Shown: positions 30,894 through 38,355 of the stretch, piece by piece
How the letters are laid out: every line of letters starts with the position of its first letter
How positions within the stretch are numbered: the first letter of the stretch is position 1
Origin: a bacterium
GTDB lineage: Bacteria > Patescibacteriota > Minisyncoccia > UBA6257 > 02-FULL-45-10c
DNA length: 57,499 bases
Reading direction: 5' to 3'
NCBI GenBank assembly: GCA_030646555.1
Contig: JAUSKP010000010.1
Span: 1-57,499 of the forward strand
Program-made: the position numbers and the translations under genes
Notes under the pieces: generated by a model
Database searches by the model: none
What the model was told of the DNA's origin: nothing
The model's input: only the letters and a program-made list of their open reading frames with translations

Positions 30894-31403
30894 TTACACA
30901 ACCTGCTTAGCTCTTTCGTTAAGCCCGATCATTATTTTCTTAATTGGCATAGTGAGCATCATAGCTATCTGAGACAGCAATACTTCCCTGGAAGGCAATG
31001 TGGCAACGAGATTGAACTCTTTGGCATCCACCACCCTCTTCTCCTTCATATCGTAAGCTCCCAATACTTCAAATTCGCCTTTCTTGGATTTCTTGATAAC
31101 TTTAGCAAATTTATTAATCGTGGCAGCTACCGAAGTCAGATCGCCTTTGGCAAAAACCGCGGCTATCTGAGATTTTGCGGTCATAGTATCAAAATTGATA
31201 CCGGAATTCTTTAAAGAAATATTCAATAATCTCTTTTTTACAACTTTCAGATCAGCTCCGGCTTTTTTGAGCTCTCTTTTGAGTTTCTTAAAATCCTCCA
31301 CCAAAACTCCGTTGAAACCGACGAAAACCGCAGTTTCATTTTCTTTTAATCTCTTTACGCTTTCGTCAACTAAAGAAATTTTTTGTTTTTTAGTTAATGA
31401 CAT
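30894..31403 (-). CDS. rplJ: 50S ribosomal protein L10
   Basis: A 169-residue L10, the stalk base that holds L7/L12 dimers. KISLVDESVKRLKENETAVF, then LKRELKKAGADLKVVKKRLL and a C-terminal helix ending KKIMIGLNERAKQVV that would bind L12. It is preceded by a structured leader with an attenuator. Confidence 0.96.
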   Translation of the reverse strand: MSLTKKQKISLVDESVKRLKENETAVFVGFNGVLVEDFKKLKRELKKAGADLKVVKKRLLNISLKNSGINFDTMTAKSQIAAVFAKGDLTSVAATINKFAKVIKKSKKGEFEVLGAYDMKEKRVVDAKEFNLVATLPSREVLLSQIAMMLTMPIKKIMIGLNERAKQVV

Positions 31404-31548
31404 AATATTTGTTTTACTTTTCTATTAATCGACCCGGTCTATTATTAGTATTAAAAAAGACCACTAATGGTCCATAGTATCCGCCCTTTGGCAGATATTT
31501 ATTTCCTCGGCAGGTCTTATTCCTATTGGAAGCCCGCTGTCTATGGAT
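31404..31548 (-). promoter_or_regulatory. L10 leader RNA with attenuator
   Basis: Leftward the leader contains ccatagacagcggg, gaataagacctgccgagga and a later ggcgg...actatgg that can pair with ccatag. These are the landmarks I know of the ribosomal L10 leader (agacagc-rgg, cctgccgagg). It ends in a terminator hairpin (31459-31473) with a U-tract. L10-L12 binding would favour termination. Confidence 0.8.
31453..31473 (-). terminator. Attenuator terminator of the L10 leader
   Basis: ggacca-ttag-tggtc then six T on the minus strand, 50 nt before the rplJ start. Part of its stem overlaps the sequence that pairs with ccatag upstream, so it has an antiterminator alternative. Confidence 0.75.
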
Positions 31549-31554
31549 ACAGAT

Positions 31555-31583
31555 AATATATATCAGATCACTTCGCCAGTCAA
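31555..31583 (-). promoter_or_regulatory. Promoter of rplJ-rplL
   Basis: TTGACT (31583-31578), 17-nt spacer, TATATT (31560-31555), about 7 nt before the L10 leader starts. Confidence 0.7.
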
Positions 31584-31587
31584 TATT

Positions 31588-31670
31588 GGCGGCGAGATCT
31601 CAAAACCCGCCGTCGCCCCCGACTTCGCAAGGCTTCGACGGGCAAGAAGGCTATGGCGGGCGAAGAAAGA
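31588..31670. repeat. GGCGGG/CTATGGCGGGCGAAG repeat sequence
   Basis: aacccgccgtcgcc, cttcgcaaggcttcgacgggc and ctatggcgggcgaaga; the same words recur at 30775, 24184 (inside tgt) and 57440-57499. No gene. Confidence 0.6.
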
Positions 31671-31673
31671 AAA

Positions 31674-31705
31674 ACCCCCTCACACTGTAAGTGTGAGGGG
31701 GCGTA
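31674..31705. terminator. Terminator after the ClpB-like ATPase gene
   Basis: aaccccctcacac / gtgtgagggggcg, directly at the stop codon of the leftward gene. Confidence 0.75.
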
Positions 31706-31707
31706 TT

Positions 31708-33030
31708 TTAATCTTTCTTTTCTTCTTCCACTTCTTCGTCCTTCTCAAAAACGACTTTGGACTTTTCATCAAGCGTGATATGCACTATATCATTCTTTTT
31801 GATCAATCCTTTGTTCTTGAGCCGGCAAAGAGGCTTGCGAAGGTACTTGTAAACCTTGTTTTTCACGAGCCTTGCTCCATTTTCAGGTTTATCGGTAGCT
31901 TCGTTAAGGATGAATTCTTTCACCTTTTCATCAAAAACAAGAACGATAGGAAGGTTTTTCAGGACTTTTTCCTGGAACTTGCGCAACTCAACATCTAATA
32001 TCTTGCGCAATATTTCCGGACCTAAGGGCCTGTAAGCGCTTATCCTATCCAGCCTTGCCAAGAATTCCGGAGGAAACACCAGCCTTACCTCTTCAAGCGC
32101 TATTTTGTAGATTTCTTTATCCTCGTCTACAACGGCATCGTCTTTTTTCTCCGGTACAAACCCAAGTTTTGGTTTCCGGAGCTCAGCCATTTTACGGGAA
32201 CCAGCATTGGTCGTCATCAGAATAACCGAATTTGAAAAATCGGTTACGATGCCGTTAGACAGCTGAAGCTGAGCCTTGTCTATAATATTCAGAAGAATAT
32301 TATGCAGGGCCGGATGAGCTTTTTCTATCTCGTCAAACAGAATGATAGATTTCGGCCTTTTATTCTGCATAAAAGGTTGCATATGCTCGAGCCTCTTTAC
32401 TTCTGCTATCATTTTTTCGCGCCTTATGATCAAAGGAAAAGACTCTTCAAGTTTTTTTCTGAGTTGGGGCCACTTTGCAATATCAAATGTGCCCCTATCA
32501 TCAAATAACCCAACAATCTTGTTTAGTTGTTCAGCAAGATCATTATTTACTTTAAGGATCTCTTCTACTCCGATCTCAATATTTTGGTTAATCTTAACCA
32601 AAACGGGATCGGCGCCTAAAGCAAACTGATCAATGTTGCCCTGCCATAAAATTGGCGGAGTCCCTGAATCCCTTTTATTGCACGGGTCCCAGTGGCCAAT
32701 ATAACCGGCAGGAGAGCCGATAAGCTTGGAAATGCTATGGCTTTCCGAATATGCCTCGCACGGAATTTTCGTGAAAGCATTTCTATCGCCAAACCAGAAT
32801 TCAGCCAGCAATTCAGCCGTTAGAGTCTTGCCGACACCGGAAGGTCCGCAGCACAAACCTACGTAAATAGGCTTGTTTTCAGTGAACATTTCCGATTCGA
32901 AAACCTCTATAGCGTCAGCTAAATCTTCAACTGCTTTATCCTGACCTTTGATAACGGACAACATAAACTCCAAAAGCTTAAAACCATTTTCGCTTGGTGT
33001 TTTTCCATCCAATCTTATTCTCTTTTTCAT
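31708..33030 (-). CDS. Stand-alone AAA+ ATPase like the ClpB/ClpA second module
   Basis: A 440-residue protein with one AAA+ module of the Clp D2 type: Walker A GPSGVGKTLTAELL, Walker B IILFDEIEKAHP, sensor 1 VILMTTNAGS, arginine finger region PPEFLARLDRISAYRPL, sensor 2 ENGARLVKN, then a D2-small-like C-terminal domain with an acidic tail. No N-domain, first AAA module or M-domain. About 100 extra residues, probably helical, lie between Walker A and B. SD agggggaaac. Chaperone partner unknown. Confidence 0.85.
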   Translation of the reverse strand: MKKRIRLDGKTPSENGFKLLEFMLSVIKGQDKAVEDLADAIEVFESEMFTENKPIYVGLCCGPSGVGKTLTAELLAEFWFGDRNAFTKIPCEAYSESHSISKLIGSPAGYIGHWDPCNKRDSGTPPILWQGNIDQFALGADPVLVKINQNIEIGVEEILKVNNDLAEQLNKIVGLFDDRGTFDIAKWPQLRKKLEESFPLIIRREKMIAEVKRLEHMQPFMQNKRPKSIILFDEIEKAHPALHNILLNIIDKAQLQLSNGIVTDFSNSVILMTTNAGSRKMAELRKPKLGFVPEKKDDAVVDEDKEIYKIALEEVRLVFPPEFLARLDRISAYRPLGPEILRKILDVELRKFQEKVLKNLPIVLVFDEKVKEFILNEATDKPENGARLVKNKVYKYLRKPLCRLKNKGLIKKNDIVHITLDEKSKVVFEKDEEVEEEKKD

Positions 33031-33142
33031 AACGTTTCCCCCTTATATGTAATTTAAAAAGATGCTAATTTCAGATTAACTCTACCCAAAATAAAAAACA
33101 ACCCCCCTGTCGGGGAAGGTTAAAAACTATAAAAAGATTAAA

Positions 33143-33859
33143 TCAATCTTTGATTAGAGGCACAAAACTAAAACCAAAATATTCTTTTTTATCATACGCA
33201 TCTTTTGACTTCTTTTCTACCATCACAATGCTATTTTTGATAGGCGCGATAATTTTACCGCCAATTTTTAATTGCTCCAGCCAAGCGGCCGGAATTTCAT
33301 CGGCCGCGGCAGCGGCGATAATCTTGTCATAGGGCTCAAATTCCTTGCAGCCCAAAGAACCATCGCCCAAAACCAGCCTGACGATTCCCTGTTTTTCAAA
33401 TCCATACTTTATTAGATTTTCTTTGGCAAGTTTTTGAAGCTCTTCAATCCTTTCAACTGAAATGACCGAATATGAAATTGATGTCATTTCATTTTTAGCG
33501 ATAATTTCTTTATGAGTCTTGTCCTCGCTTCCGGAAAATTCCGCCTTTTGCTCTATCTCACGTTTCATATGGGTTAGAATATGAGCCATTAAAGCGGTTT
33601 TCCATCCGGAGCCGGTGCCAATTTCCAAAACACGTTCCCCTATTTTCAAATCCAAAAGCTCAAGCATAAAAGCCACAACCAACGGCTGGGAAATTGTCTG
33701 CCCATTACCGATAAGAAGCGGTTCATTCAGATAAGCCTTATCTTTGAACGCTTCCAAAACAAAATCTTTCCTGTCTACATTTTTAAAAGCTTCAATAATT
33801 ACGGGGTTTTTTAAATAGCCGTCTTTTTTTAAAAGCTCTATGAGTTCTTCATTTGTCAT
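33143..33859 (-). CDS. pcm: Protein-L-isoaspartate O-methyltransferase
   Basis: A 238-residue PCMT that repairs isoaspartyl sites. Motifs: GNGQTISQPLVVAFMLELL, SAM site VLEIGTGSGWKTALMAH, SVERIEEL, VLGDGSLG, YDKIIAAAAADEIPAAW, and LKIGGKIIAPI. The ATG at 33859 is preferred; the frame extends 13 codons upstream only through the terminator. About 30 extra residues (HMKREIEQKAEFSG...) separate the SAM motif from SVERI. Stands next to the phosphoesterase with a shared terminator. Confidence 0.92.
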   Translation of the reverse strand: MTNEELIELLKKDGYLKNPVIIEAFKNVDRKDFVLEAFKDKAYLNEPLLIGNGQTISQPLVVAFMLELLDLKIGERVLEIGTGSGWKTALMAHILTHMKREIEQKAEFSGSEDKTHKEIIAKNEMTSISYSVISVERIEELQKLAKENLIKYGFEKQGIVRLVLGDGSLGCKEFEPYDKIIAAAAADEIPAAWLEQLKIGGKIIAPIKNSIVMVEKKSKDAYDKKEYFGFSFVPLIKD

Positions 33860-33883
33860 CTTCTTATTATAACAAAAAGAAAA

Positions 33884-33917
33884 AGCCCCCTCGCGCATAC
33901 AGCGCGCGAGGGGGCAA
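33884..33917. terminator. Terminator between pcm and the phosphoesterase
   Basis: A stem of gccccctcgcgc / gcgcgagggggc with flanking A and T tracts. Confidence 0.75.
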
Positions 33918-33920
33918 TTT

Positions 33921-36074
33921 TTACAGATGAGTCTCTTTGATGGCAGACTTCTTCATCAGCGGATAGTAGTTGCGGTAGTCGATGACCACCCGCGTGATGT
34001 TCTTGCCAGACTTATCAAGGAAGACTTCTGTGATGAACATTCCTATAAAAGGCAGTAAAGCATGCGTTTCGTGGAAAACATCTTCATCTTTGAGACAGGG
34101 CATCCTAATGCCTACCCTTGTGTCATAGAGAAAATATGCTGAATGGTAATGTCCGATATATACGATCTCGGGCAAACCACCGCTTTCCTTGCTTTCCCTG
34201 ACTTTCTTGAGGTGTTTTTCCACCACATTGGAGAGACAGCTTCCGGAACCGCCTTCCGGATGGACCAGTTTATGGTATATGCCGTCTACGGTCACACTTC
34301 CGACCAGATAGCCGACATACCTTATGCACTGGTTTAGCCGCATCGCAAGGGTTCTGACCATTCTCGTACCGATGGTTTTCTGGGCCCACCCGTCGTGGTT
34401 ACCCTCGATAGCATCAGTCTGAAGGATCACACTGCCCTCTTTGACGAGCTTTTCTTTGTAGCCTATTTTCCCATCAGGGAAGTTGATCATCTCTGAAACA
34501 AGCATCGGATGCTTGGGATCAACCTTCACCATGATGTCTTTAGGCCAATTGGCGACCATATAATCTCCGAGGTCGTCCAAAGAAACGCAGCCGGGTCTCA
34601 TGTCGTAGAGATGTCCTCTGTAACCGGTAGAACCGGCTCCTTCAGGGATGTCTCCCGCATTATAAACCCTTCTGCACCTCGCCTTGGCAGCATCCTCATA
34701 TGCTTTCCTAAGGATGGCAGGATTGTCCTTGTTGCTTCCGAGATGGGTATCGGAGATGCCCGCTTCTTTCGTCGCCCAGACGAAGACTTCTTCACCATTG
34801 AGCGATGTCGGAGCGAACTCCTTTTTCTGCCCCACCTCCAAATGCAACTGCTTTGTGGCAGTGTCGAATTTTGCGACGCAGCCGCATTTTTTCAATTCGG
34901 CGATAATTTTATCCACCGAACCCTTGTCTTCGCCGAGCCTGCGCGCCAACTCGCCTTTGGTCAAGGTAAAACCCTCTTCCTTAAGAAACCAGTCAAGAAC
35001 TTTCTGACCTTTCTGACTGAGCTTGGCCTTAGAAGCGAGATCCGCGCCATAGCAATCGTTCGGATCGGCATATTTCTCAAGTCCGATGTGATGGAGCTTG
35101 AGACCGCCGCCTCCGAGGTCTATGGACCAGTCCTCGTTGTAATTGAGTTCGATGATGGAACAGCCGATGTACGGAGTGACCGCTTTTCTTTCCTGGCGCT
35201 TCGTCTGCAGATGCAGAGAAGGCGTGGTCACTATATACATCCCATTGTAAGTCGGGATATAGGATCTCCTGTGCGTGCCACCTATTACGAATATGTCAGG
35301 CATCGGATCATCCTTCAGCTTATCCGCCATCTTTTGAGGGCCATACGAAACGCTCATGGGAGAATTATCGTCGAAGGGAGCTGACACCTTGATGTTCACA
35401 CCCTTGACGTTAAAGGTCCTTTCGAGATCCCCGGCCATCCTGAGGTCTTCCCTCTGTTTGCAGATTGCCGAGACGGTATCGACGCCTTTCTCGTTCTTCC
35501 AGGTGAGCTCCGCTCTGCCTGAAACGATATACGTTTTAAACTTCTTGGTCTTCGGGAAATGCTTGACCACGTACTTAATGAGCTCGTCTGGATCCGTTAT
35601 TAACGCATCCGGAAGAGTTCTGGTGGTAGGCTTTCCATTAACCAAGTCGCCCGTAACGATCACGAGGTCGACGTCCTCCTTCTCGAATATATCTTTATAT
35701 ATGCCGTGAAGAAGCGATATCTGGGACTTTTTTGATCCCATACGCGGGTCTGAAATGAGACCGATCTTGAACTTCTTGTTCAAAAATGAAATCGGAATCG
35801 CTTCCGTATTCACATTCTCGCCTCTTACAAGAGTGTAAATATTTTCATCACCCTTGTTAAAGACATGGATGTTATACCCACTCTCGCCCAGCTCCTGAGC
35901 CATATCCCGAAGAGTGATCTCATCCATTTGAAGTTCCGTCTTCAAGAACAGCTCTTTGCAATCACCCTTTATCAAAAGAGCGATAAGTTTGAGAGCTTTC
36001 TCAACCTTAGTTAAGGACTTTCTTTCCGGGACTTCTCCTTTGAGCTCATCCTGCTTCTTGTCTTTGCGTTTCAT
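33921..36074 (-). CDS. Tandem calcineurin-like phosphoesterase with one degenerate domain
   Basis: A 717-residue protein with two metallophosphoesterase domains. The first (about 100-320) has the family layout with metal residues altered: ISDPRMG for DxH, VTGDLVNG, VSGRAELT where GNHD is expected, and IGGTHRRS. A winged helix follows (about 355-405, LARRLGEDKGSVDKIIAELKKCGC). The second (about 425-700) keeps the motifs: ISDTHLGSN, NAGDIPEGAG, IEGNHDGW, IGHYHSAY. N-terminal 90 residues contain another HTH-like stretch. Mre11-like or nucleotidase activity possible; substrate unknown. SD ggggagg. Confidence 0.8.
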   Translation of the reverse strand: MKRKDKKQDELKGEVPERKSLTKVEKALKLIALLIKGDCKELFLKTELQMDEITLRDMAQELGESGYNIHVFNKGDENIYTLVRGENVNTEAIPISFLNKKFKIGLISDPRMGSKKSQISLLHGIYKDIFEKEDVDLVIVTGDLVNGKPTTRTLPDALITDPDELIKYVVKHFPKTKKFKTYIVSGRAELTWKNEKGVDTVSAICKQREDLRMAGDLERTFNVKGVNIKVSAPFDDNSPMSVSYGPQKMADKLKDDPMPDIFVIGGTHRRSYIPTYNGMYIVTTPSLHLQTKRQERKAVTPYIGCSIIELNYNEDWSIDLGGGGLKLHHIGLEKYADPNDCYGADLASKAKLSQKGQKVLDWFLKEEGFTLTKGELARRLGEDKGSVDKIIAELKKCGCVAKFDTATKQLHLEVGQKKEFAPTSLNGEEVFVWATKEAGISDTHLGSNKDNPAILRKAYEDAAKARCRRVYNAGDIPEGAGSTGYRGHLYDMRPGCVSLDDLGDYMVANWPKDIMVKVDPKHPMLVSEMINFPDGKIGYKEKLVKEGSVILQTDAIEGNHDGWAQKTIGTRMVRTLAMRLNQCIRYVGYLVGSVTVDGIYHKLVHPEGGSGSCLSNVVEKHLKKVRESKESGGLPEIVYIGHYHSAYFLYDTRVGIRMPCLKDEDVFHETHALLPFIGMFITEVFLDKSGKNITRVVIDYRNYYPLMKKSAIKETHL

Positions 36075-36144
36075 AATTGCCTCCCCATACCAATATTTTT
36101 AAATCATGCTTTTATTCAGTTTTCAACGATCTACTTATAGCTTC

Positions 36145-36176
36145 ATTATAAAGCCCTATCAAAATATAATGCAATA
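36145..36176 (-). promoter_or_regulatory. Promoter of the phosphoesterase gene
   Basis: Leftward TTGCAT, 18-nt spacer, TATAAT, then about 70 nt to the SD and ATG. Confidence 0.5.
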
Positions 36177-36205
36177 GGCCGAAATGATTTACGGCCAAAT
36201 ATTTA

Positions 36206-36235
36206 TTGAATTTAACAACTGCAGGGGTTATAATT
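36206..36235 (+). promoter_or_regulatory. Promoter of tRNA-Trp
   Basis: TTGAAT, 17-nt spacer, TATAAT, about 30 nt before the tRNA. Confidence 0.55.
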
Positions 36236-36264
36236 AAAATTTACACATCAAACGCTCTTAAAAT

Positions 36265-36335
36265 GGGGGCATCGGTTAATGGCAAACCAGCGGTCTCCAA
36301 AACCGCGACTGGGGGTTCAAGTCCCTCTGCCCCCG
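36265..36335 (+). tRNA. tRNA-Trp(CCA)
   Basis: A 71-nt cloverleaf: acceptor GGGGGCA/TGCCCCC, anticodon stem GCGGT/ACCGC with loop CTCCAAA (CCA), T arm GGGTTCAAGTCCC, discriminator G. Confidence 0.93.
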
Positions 36336-36400
36336 CCTTCGGTCGCCGTAGCGACCTTCGGCGGGTGAAACCCGCTCTTCGTCGCGAAGGAGACCTTCGC
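36334..36400. repeat. CCCGCC...GGCGGG hairpins between tRNA-Trp and a GIY-YIG gene
   Basis: cccgccttcggtcgcc / gaccttcggcgggt, then acccgctcttcgtcgcgaagg. They place a strong hairpin directly after the tRNA 3' end. Confidence 0.6.
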
Positions 36401-36412
36401 ATAAACAAATAT

Positions 36413-36649
36413 ATGTATTACGTTTATATTTTAAATTGTTCAGATAATCATCCATATACTGGATGCACTAACGATTTAAAAGAAAGACTAAAGCGACATC
36501 GGGATAAACAAGTTCTAGCAACTGCAAATAGACTTCCTATACAGCTAATCACATATATAGCATTTAAGAATAAATACACGGCTTACAATTTTGAAAAATA
36601 TTTAAAATCTGGTTCTGGACGAGCTTTCATAAATAAACATTTAATATAA
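36413..36649 (+). CDS. Small GIY-YIG nuclease-domain protein
   Basis: A 78-residue protein consisting of one GIY-YIG domain: YYVYILNCSDNHPYTGCTNDLKE (the GIY and YIG parts read YVY and YTG), LKERLKRHRD, and a C-terminal basic tail (KYLKSGSGRAFINKH). The frame runs upstream through tRNA-Trp, so I start at the ATG at 36413. Family members of this size (YhbQ/UPF0213-like) are DNA nuclease folds of unclear role. Two relatives lie at 43325 and 55187. Confidence 0.8.
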   Translation: MYYVYILNCSDNHPYTGCTNDLKERLKRHRDKQVLATANRLPIQLITYIAFKNKYTAYNFEKYLKSGSGRAFINKHLI

Positions 36650-36659
36650 TAAATCAAAA

Positions 36660-36690
36660 AATCCCGCAAGCTTGCGGGATTTTTATTTAT
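36660..36690. terminator. Terminator between the GIY-YIG gene and rpmG
   Basis: aaatcccgcaag / cttgcgggattttt, perfect stem, bidirectional. Confidence 0.8.
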
Positions 36691-36857
36691 TTCTTTATTT
36701 CTTTGTGTATCTGATGCTTTCTGCATTTCTTGCAATATTTTTTTAACTCAATTTTCCTTTCAACTAATTTTTTATTTTTACGCGTATAATAATTAATCTC
36801 TTTGCAGATCGCACATCTCAATTTTATTAAACGCTCTCCAAATTTTCCTTGTGCCAT
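36687..36857 (-). CDS. rpmG: 50S ribosomal protein L33
   Basis: A 56-residue L33, too small for many gene finders. MAQGKFGERLIKLRC, then CAIC and CKKC zinc-type cysteine pairs, and YYTRKNKKL. It lies between the GIY-YIG terminator and a tRNA cluster and has no SD. Confidence 0.9.
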   Translation of the reverse strand: MAQGKFGERLIKLRCAICKEINYYTRKNKKLVERKIELKKYCKKCRKHQIHKEIKK

Positions 36858-36876
36858 ATTTTAAAATTTAATGATT

Positions 36877-36896
36877 CCTGCCTACCGGCAGGCAGG
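36877..36896. repeat. CCTGCCTACCGGCAGGCAGG palindrome
   Basis: A perfect-arm 20-bp palindrome upstream of rpmG. Related copies occur near 10358, 10549, 14206, 21351 and 39177, several of them inserted inside larger repeats. Confidence 0.8.
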
Positions 36897-36960
36897 TAAG
36901 GTTTAATGATTATAAAACAGAAAATCTTTTTTTGCAATAATAACCCCCGCATCACTACTG

Positions 36961-37032
36961 AGCCGATGGTGAGAATTGAACTCACGACCTACTCCTTACC
37001 ATGGAGTTGCTCTACCTCTGAGCTACATCGGC
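36961..37032 (-). tRNA. tRNA-Thr(GGU)
   Basis: 72 nt: acceptor GCCGATG/CATCGGC, anticodon stem ACTCC/GGAGT with loop ATGGTAA (GGU), T arm GTGAG/CTCAC. Confidence 0.9.
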
Positions 37033-37053
37033 ATCGCTAATCTTTATTAGCTG

Positions 37054-37125
37054 AGCCACCTCCCGGACTTGAACCGGGGACCTTCACTTTACAAAAGTGT
37101 TGCTCTACCGCTGAGCTAAGGTGGC
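37054..37125 (-). tRNA. tRNA-Thr(UGU)
   Basis: 72 nt: acceptor GCCACCT/AGGTGGC, loop TTTGTAA (UGU) on a stem with an A-A mismatch at its outer pair, T arm CCCGG/CCGGG. It lies 21 nt from tRNA-Thr(GGU), probably co-transcribed. Confidence 0.88.
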
Positions 37126-37216
37126 TAAACAGTAGTTAGCTACTAGCTACTAGCGACTAGAGCCTAGAAACCAACTACTAAACACTAACACTCTAACAAC
37201 TAATCACTATTCTGTG

Positions 37217-37300
37217 TGGGCAGGGAGGGATTCGAACCCCCGAAGGCATAAAGCCAACGCGTCTACAGCGCGTCGCGTTTGACCGCTTCGCTACCTGCCC
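37217..37300 (-). tRNA. tRNA-Tyr(GUA)
   Basis: 84 nt with a long variable arm (ggcttta-type hairpin), acceptor GGGCAGG/CCTGCCC, anticodon stem ACGCG/CGCGT and loop CTGTAGA (GUA). The long variable arm fits tRNA-Tyr of bacteria. Confidence 0.92.
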
Positions 37301-37317
37301 AATTACCTACTCTCTTA

Positions 37318-37713
37318 TTATTGCTTAGTTTCTTCTCGACCAGAATTAGAATTCTCTCCACCGGAGACAGATCCCTGCCCGTCCGACAAGCGGGCGCCTT
37401 CCGAGGAAAAGATATTGGGACGCGAATCTTTTTCGCTTGGAACTATCGGCTTAAAATCACTAAGTTTCCTGGTTAAAGCGTTGTCAGTTTTCATAACAAC
37501 GATCTTAAACTTCCTTAATATCTTTTCTAATAAATTATCAAACATTAAATCAATTTTCTCAAGTGGCAATTTGGAAAAAAAATTTTCTAAAAAAGATTTC
37601 TTAGTTTGACCCAAAAAAACATTCTCGTCAATTCTGGGAATTGTTCTGGCCACTAAATAAATTATGGCAGCTAAGCTGGCCATAATTAAGAATTGAAGGG
37701 TGAAACTATACAT
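37318..37713 (-). CDS. Single-pass membrane protein, hypothetical
   Basis: A 131-residue protein from the ATG at 37713 (MYSFTLQFLIMASLAAIIYL...), with one N-terminal membrane helix and a cytoplasmic tail. The last 30 residues include GARLSDGQGSVSGG, encoded by a gcccg/cgggc palindrome of the genome-repeat type. The 12-nt stretch before the ATG (gcaaaaatgac) matches the region before the 14269 gene. Not recognised. Confidence 0.65.
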   Translation of the reverse strand: MYSFTLQFLIMASLAAIIYLVARTIPRIDENVFLGQTKKSFLENFFSKLPLEKIDLMFDNLLEKILRKFKIVVMKTDNALTRKLSDFKPIVPSEKDSRPNIFSSEGARLSDGQGSVSGGENSNSGREETKQ

Positions 37714-37777
37714 GTCATTTTTGCCCAAGAAGGCTAGTTAATTTATTAACGCAGCCTGATTGGCTGCAAAACTGAAC

Positions 37778-37837
37778 ACCCTGTTAAATGATGCCCTGCA
37801 TCAATTTTACCATTTCGGTAAAATTATTTAACAGGGT
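37778..37837. mobile_element. Miniature CCCTGTTAAAT element upstream of the 37713 gene
   Basis: Arms accctgttaaat (37778-37789) and atttaacagggt (37826-37837), perfect over 12 bp, enclosing hairpins gatgc-cct-gcatc and aattttacc-atttc-ggtaaaatt. Same three-way layout as 14126-14184. Downstream (leftward) the sequence also matches that upstream of the 14269 gene. Confidence 0.75.
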
Positions 37838-37896
37838 AAAGGTTTACTATCTAAACTTTGTGCGTCCTTCAGACTTCAAAGTTCAGAGTAAGCCCT

Positions 37897-38340
37897 TTAC
37901 AACTCGTATCTCATAAACCTTTCAACCACCATATTTTCTCCAATCTTGCCAATTACCTGTTTTATCACGTCGCTTATATTTTTTGACGGATCCTTAACAA
38001 ATGGCTGAGCCAAAAGGGCCTCAACATTTTCCGGATTCATAGCGGCAATATGCATAGCCAAATCGTGAGCTAGATTTTTAAAATCTTCCGTCTTGGTCAC
38101 AAAATCTGTTTCACAGCGCAATTCCAAAAGCACGCCGACGCGGCCATTGTGGATATAAGATTCTAAAACTCCCGAACCGGTCTTTCTATCGGATTTTTTT
38201 TCAGCTTTCAATAATCCTTTTTCTTGTATTATTTTTTTTGCTTCTTCAACGTCGCCCTTGGCTTCCTGTAAAGCTCTCTTGCATTCCATTATGCCGGCGC
38301 CGGTTTCTTCCCTTAACTTTTTGACATCTTCAGCGTTCAT
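37897..38340 (-). CDS. tsf: Elongation factor Ts, short form
   Basis: A 147-residue EF-Ts, which recharges EF-Tu with GTP. UBA-like N-terminus (VKKLREETGAGIMECKRAL), then the N and core parts (SYIHNGRVGVLLELRCETDFVT, HIAAMNPENVEAL) and a short end VVERFMRYEL. Far shorter than the E. coli protein (about 280) and nearer the Thermus type. Follows rpsB by 15 nt. Confidence 0.94.
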   Translation of the reverse strand: MNAEDVKKLREETGAGIMECKRALQEAKGDVEEAKKIIQEKGLLKAEKKSDRKTGSGVLESYIHNGRVGVLLELRCETDFVTKTEDFKNLAHDLAMHIAAMNPENVEALLAQPFVKDPSKNISDVIKQVIGKIGENMVVERFMRYEL

Positions 38341-38355
38341 AATTTGCTTTAAAAA

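Noticed and set aside
31543..31998. A 151-codon rightward frame over the L10 leader and the ClpB-like gene
   Set aside because: It is antisense to a clear AAA+ gene and includes repeat sequence.
34509..35384. A long rightward frame (291 codons) inside the phosphoesterase gene
   Set aside because: It is the antisense shadow of a GC-richer gene with recognised motifs on the minus strand.
36206..36412. Upstream extension of the GIY-YIG gene at 36413
   Set aside because: It would translate tRNA-Trp; the domain begins at the ATG at 36413.
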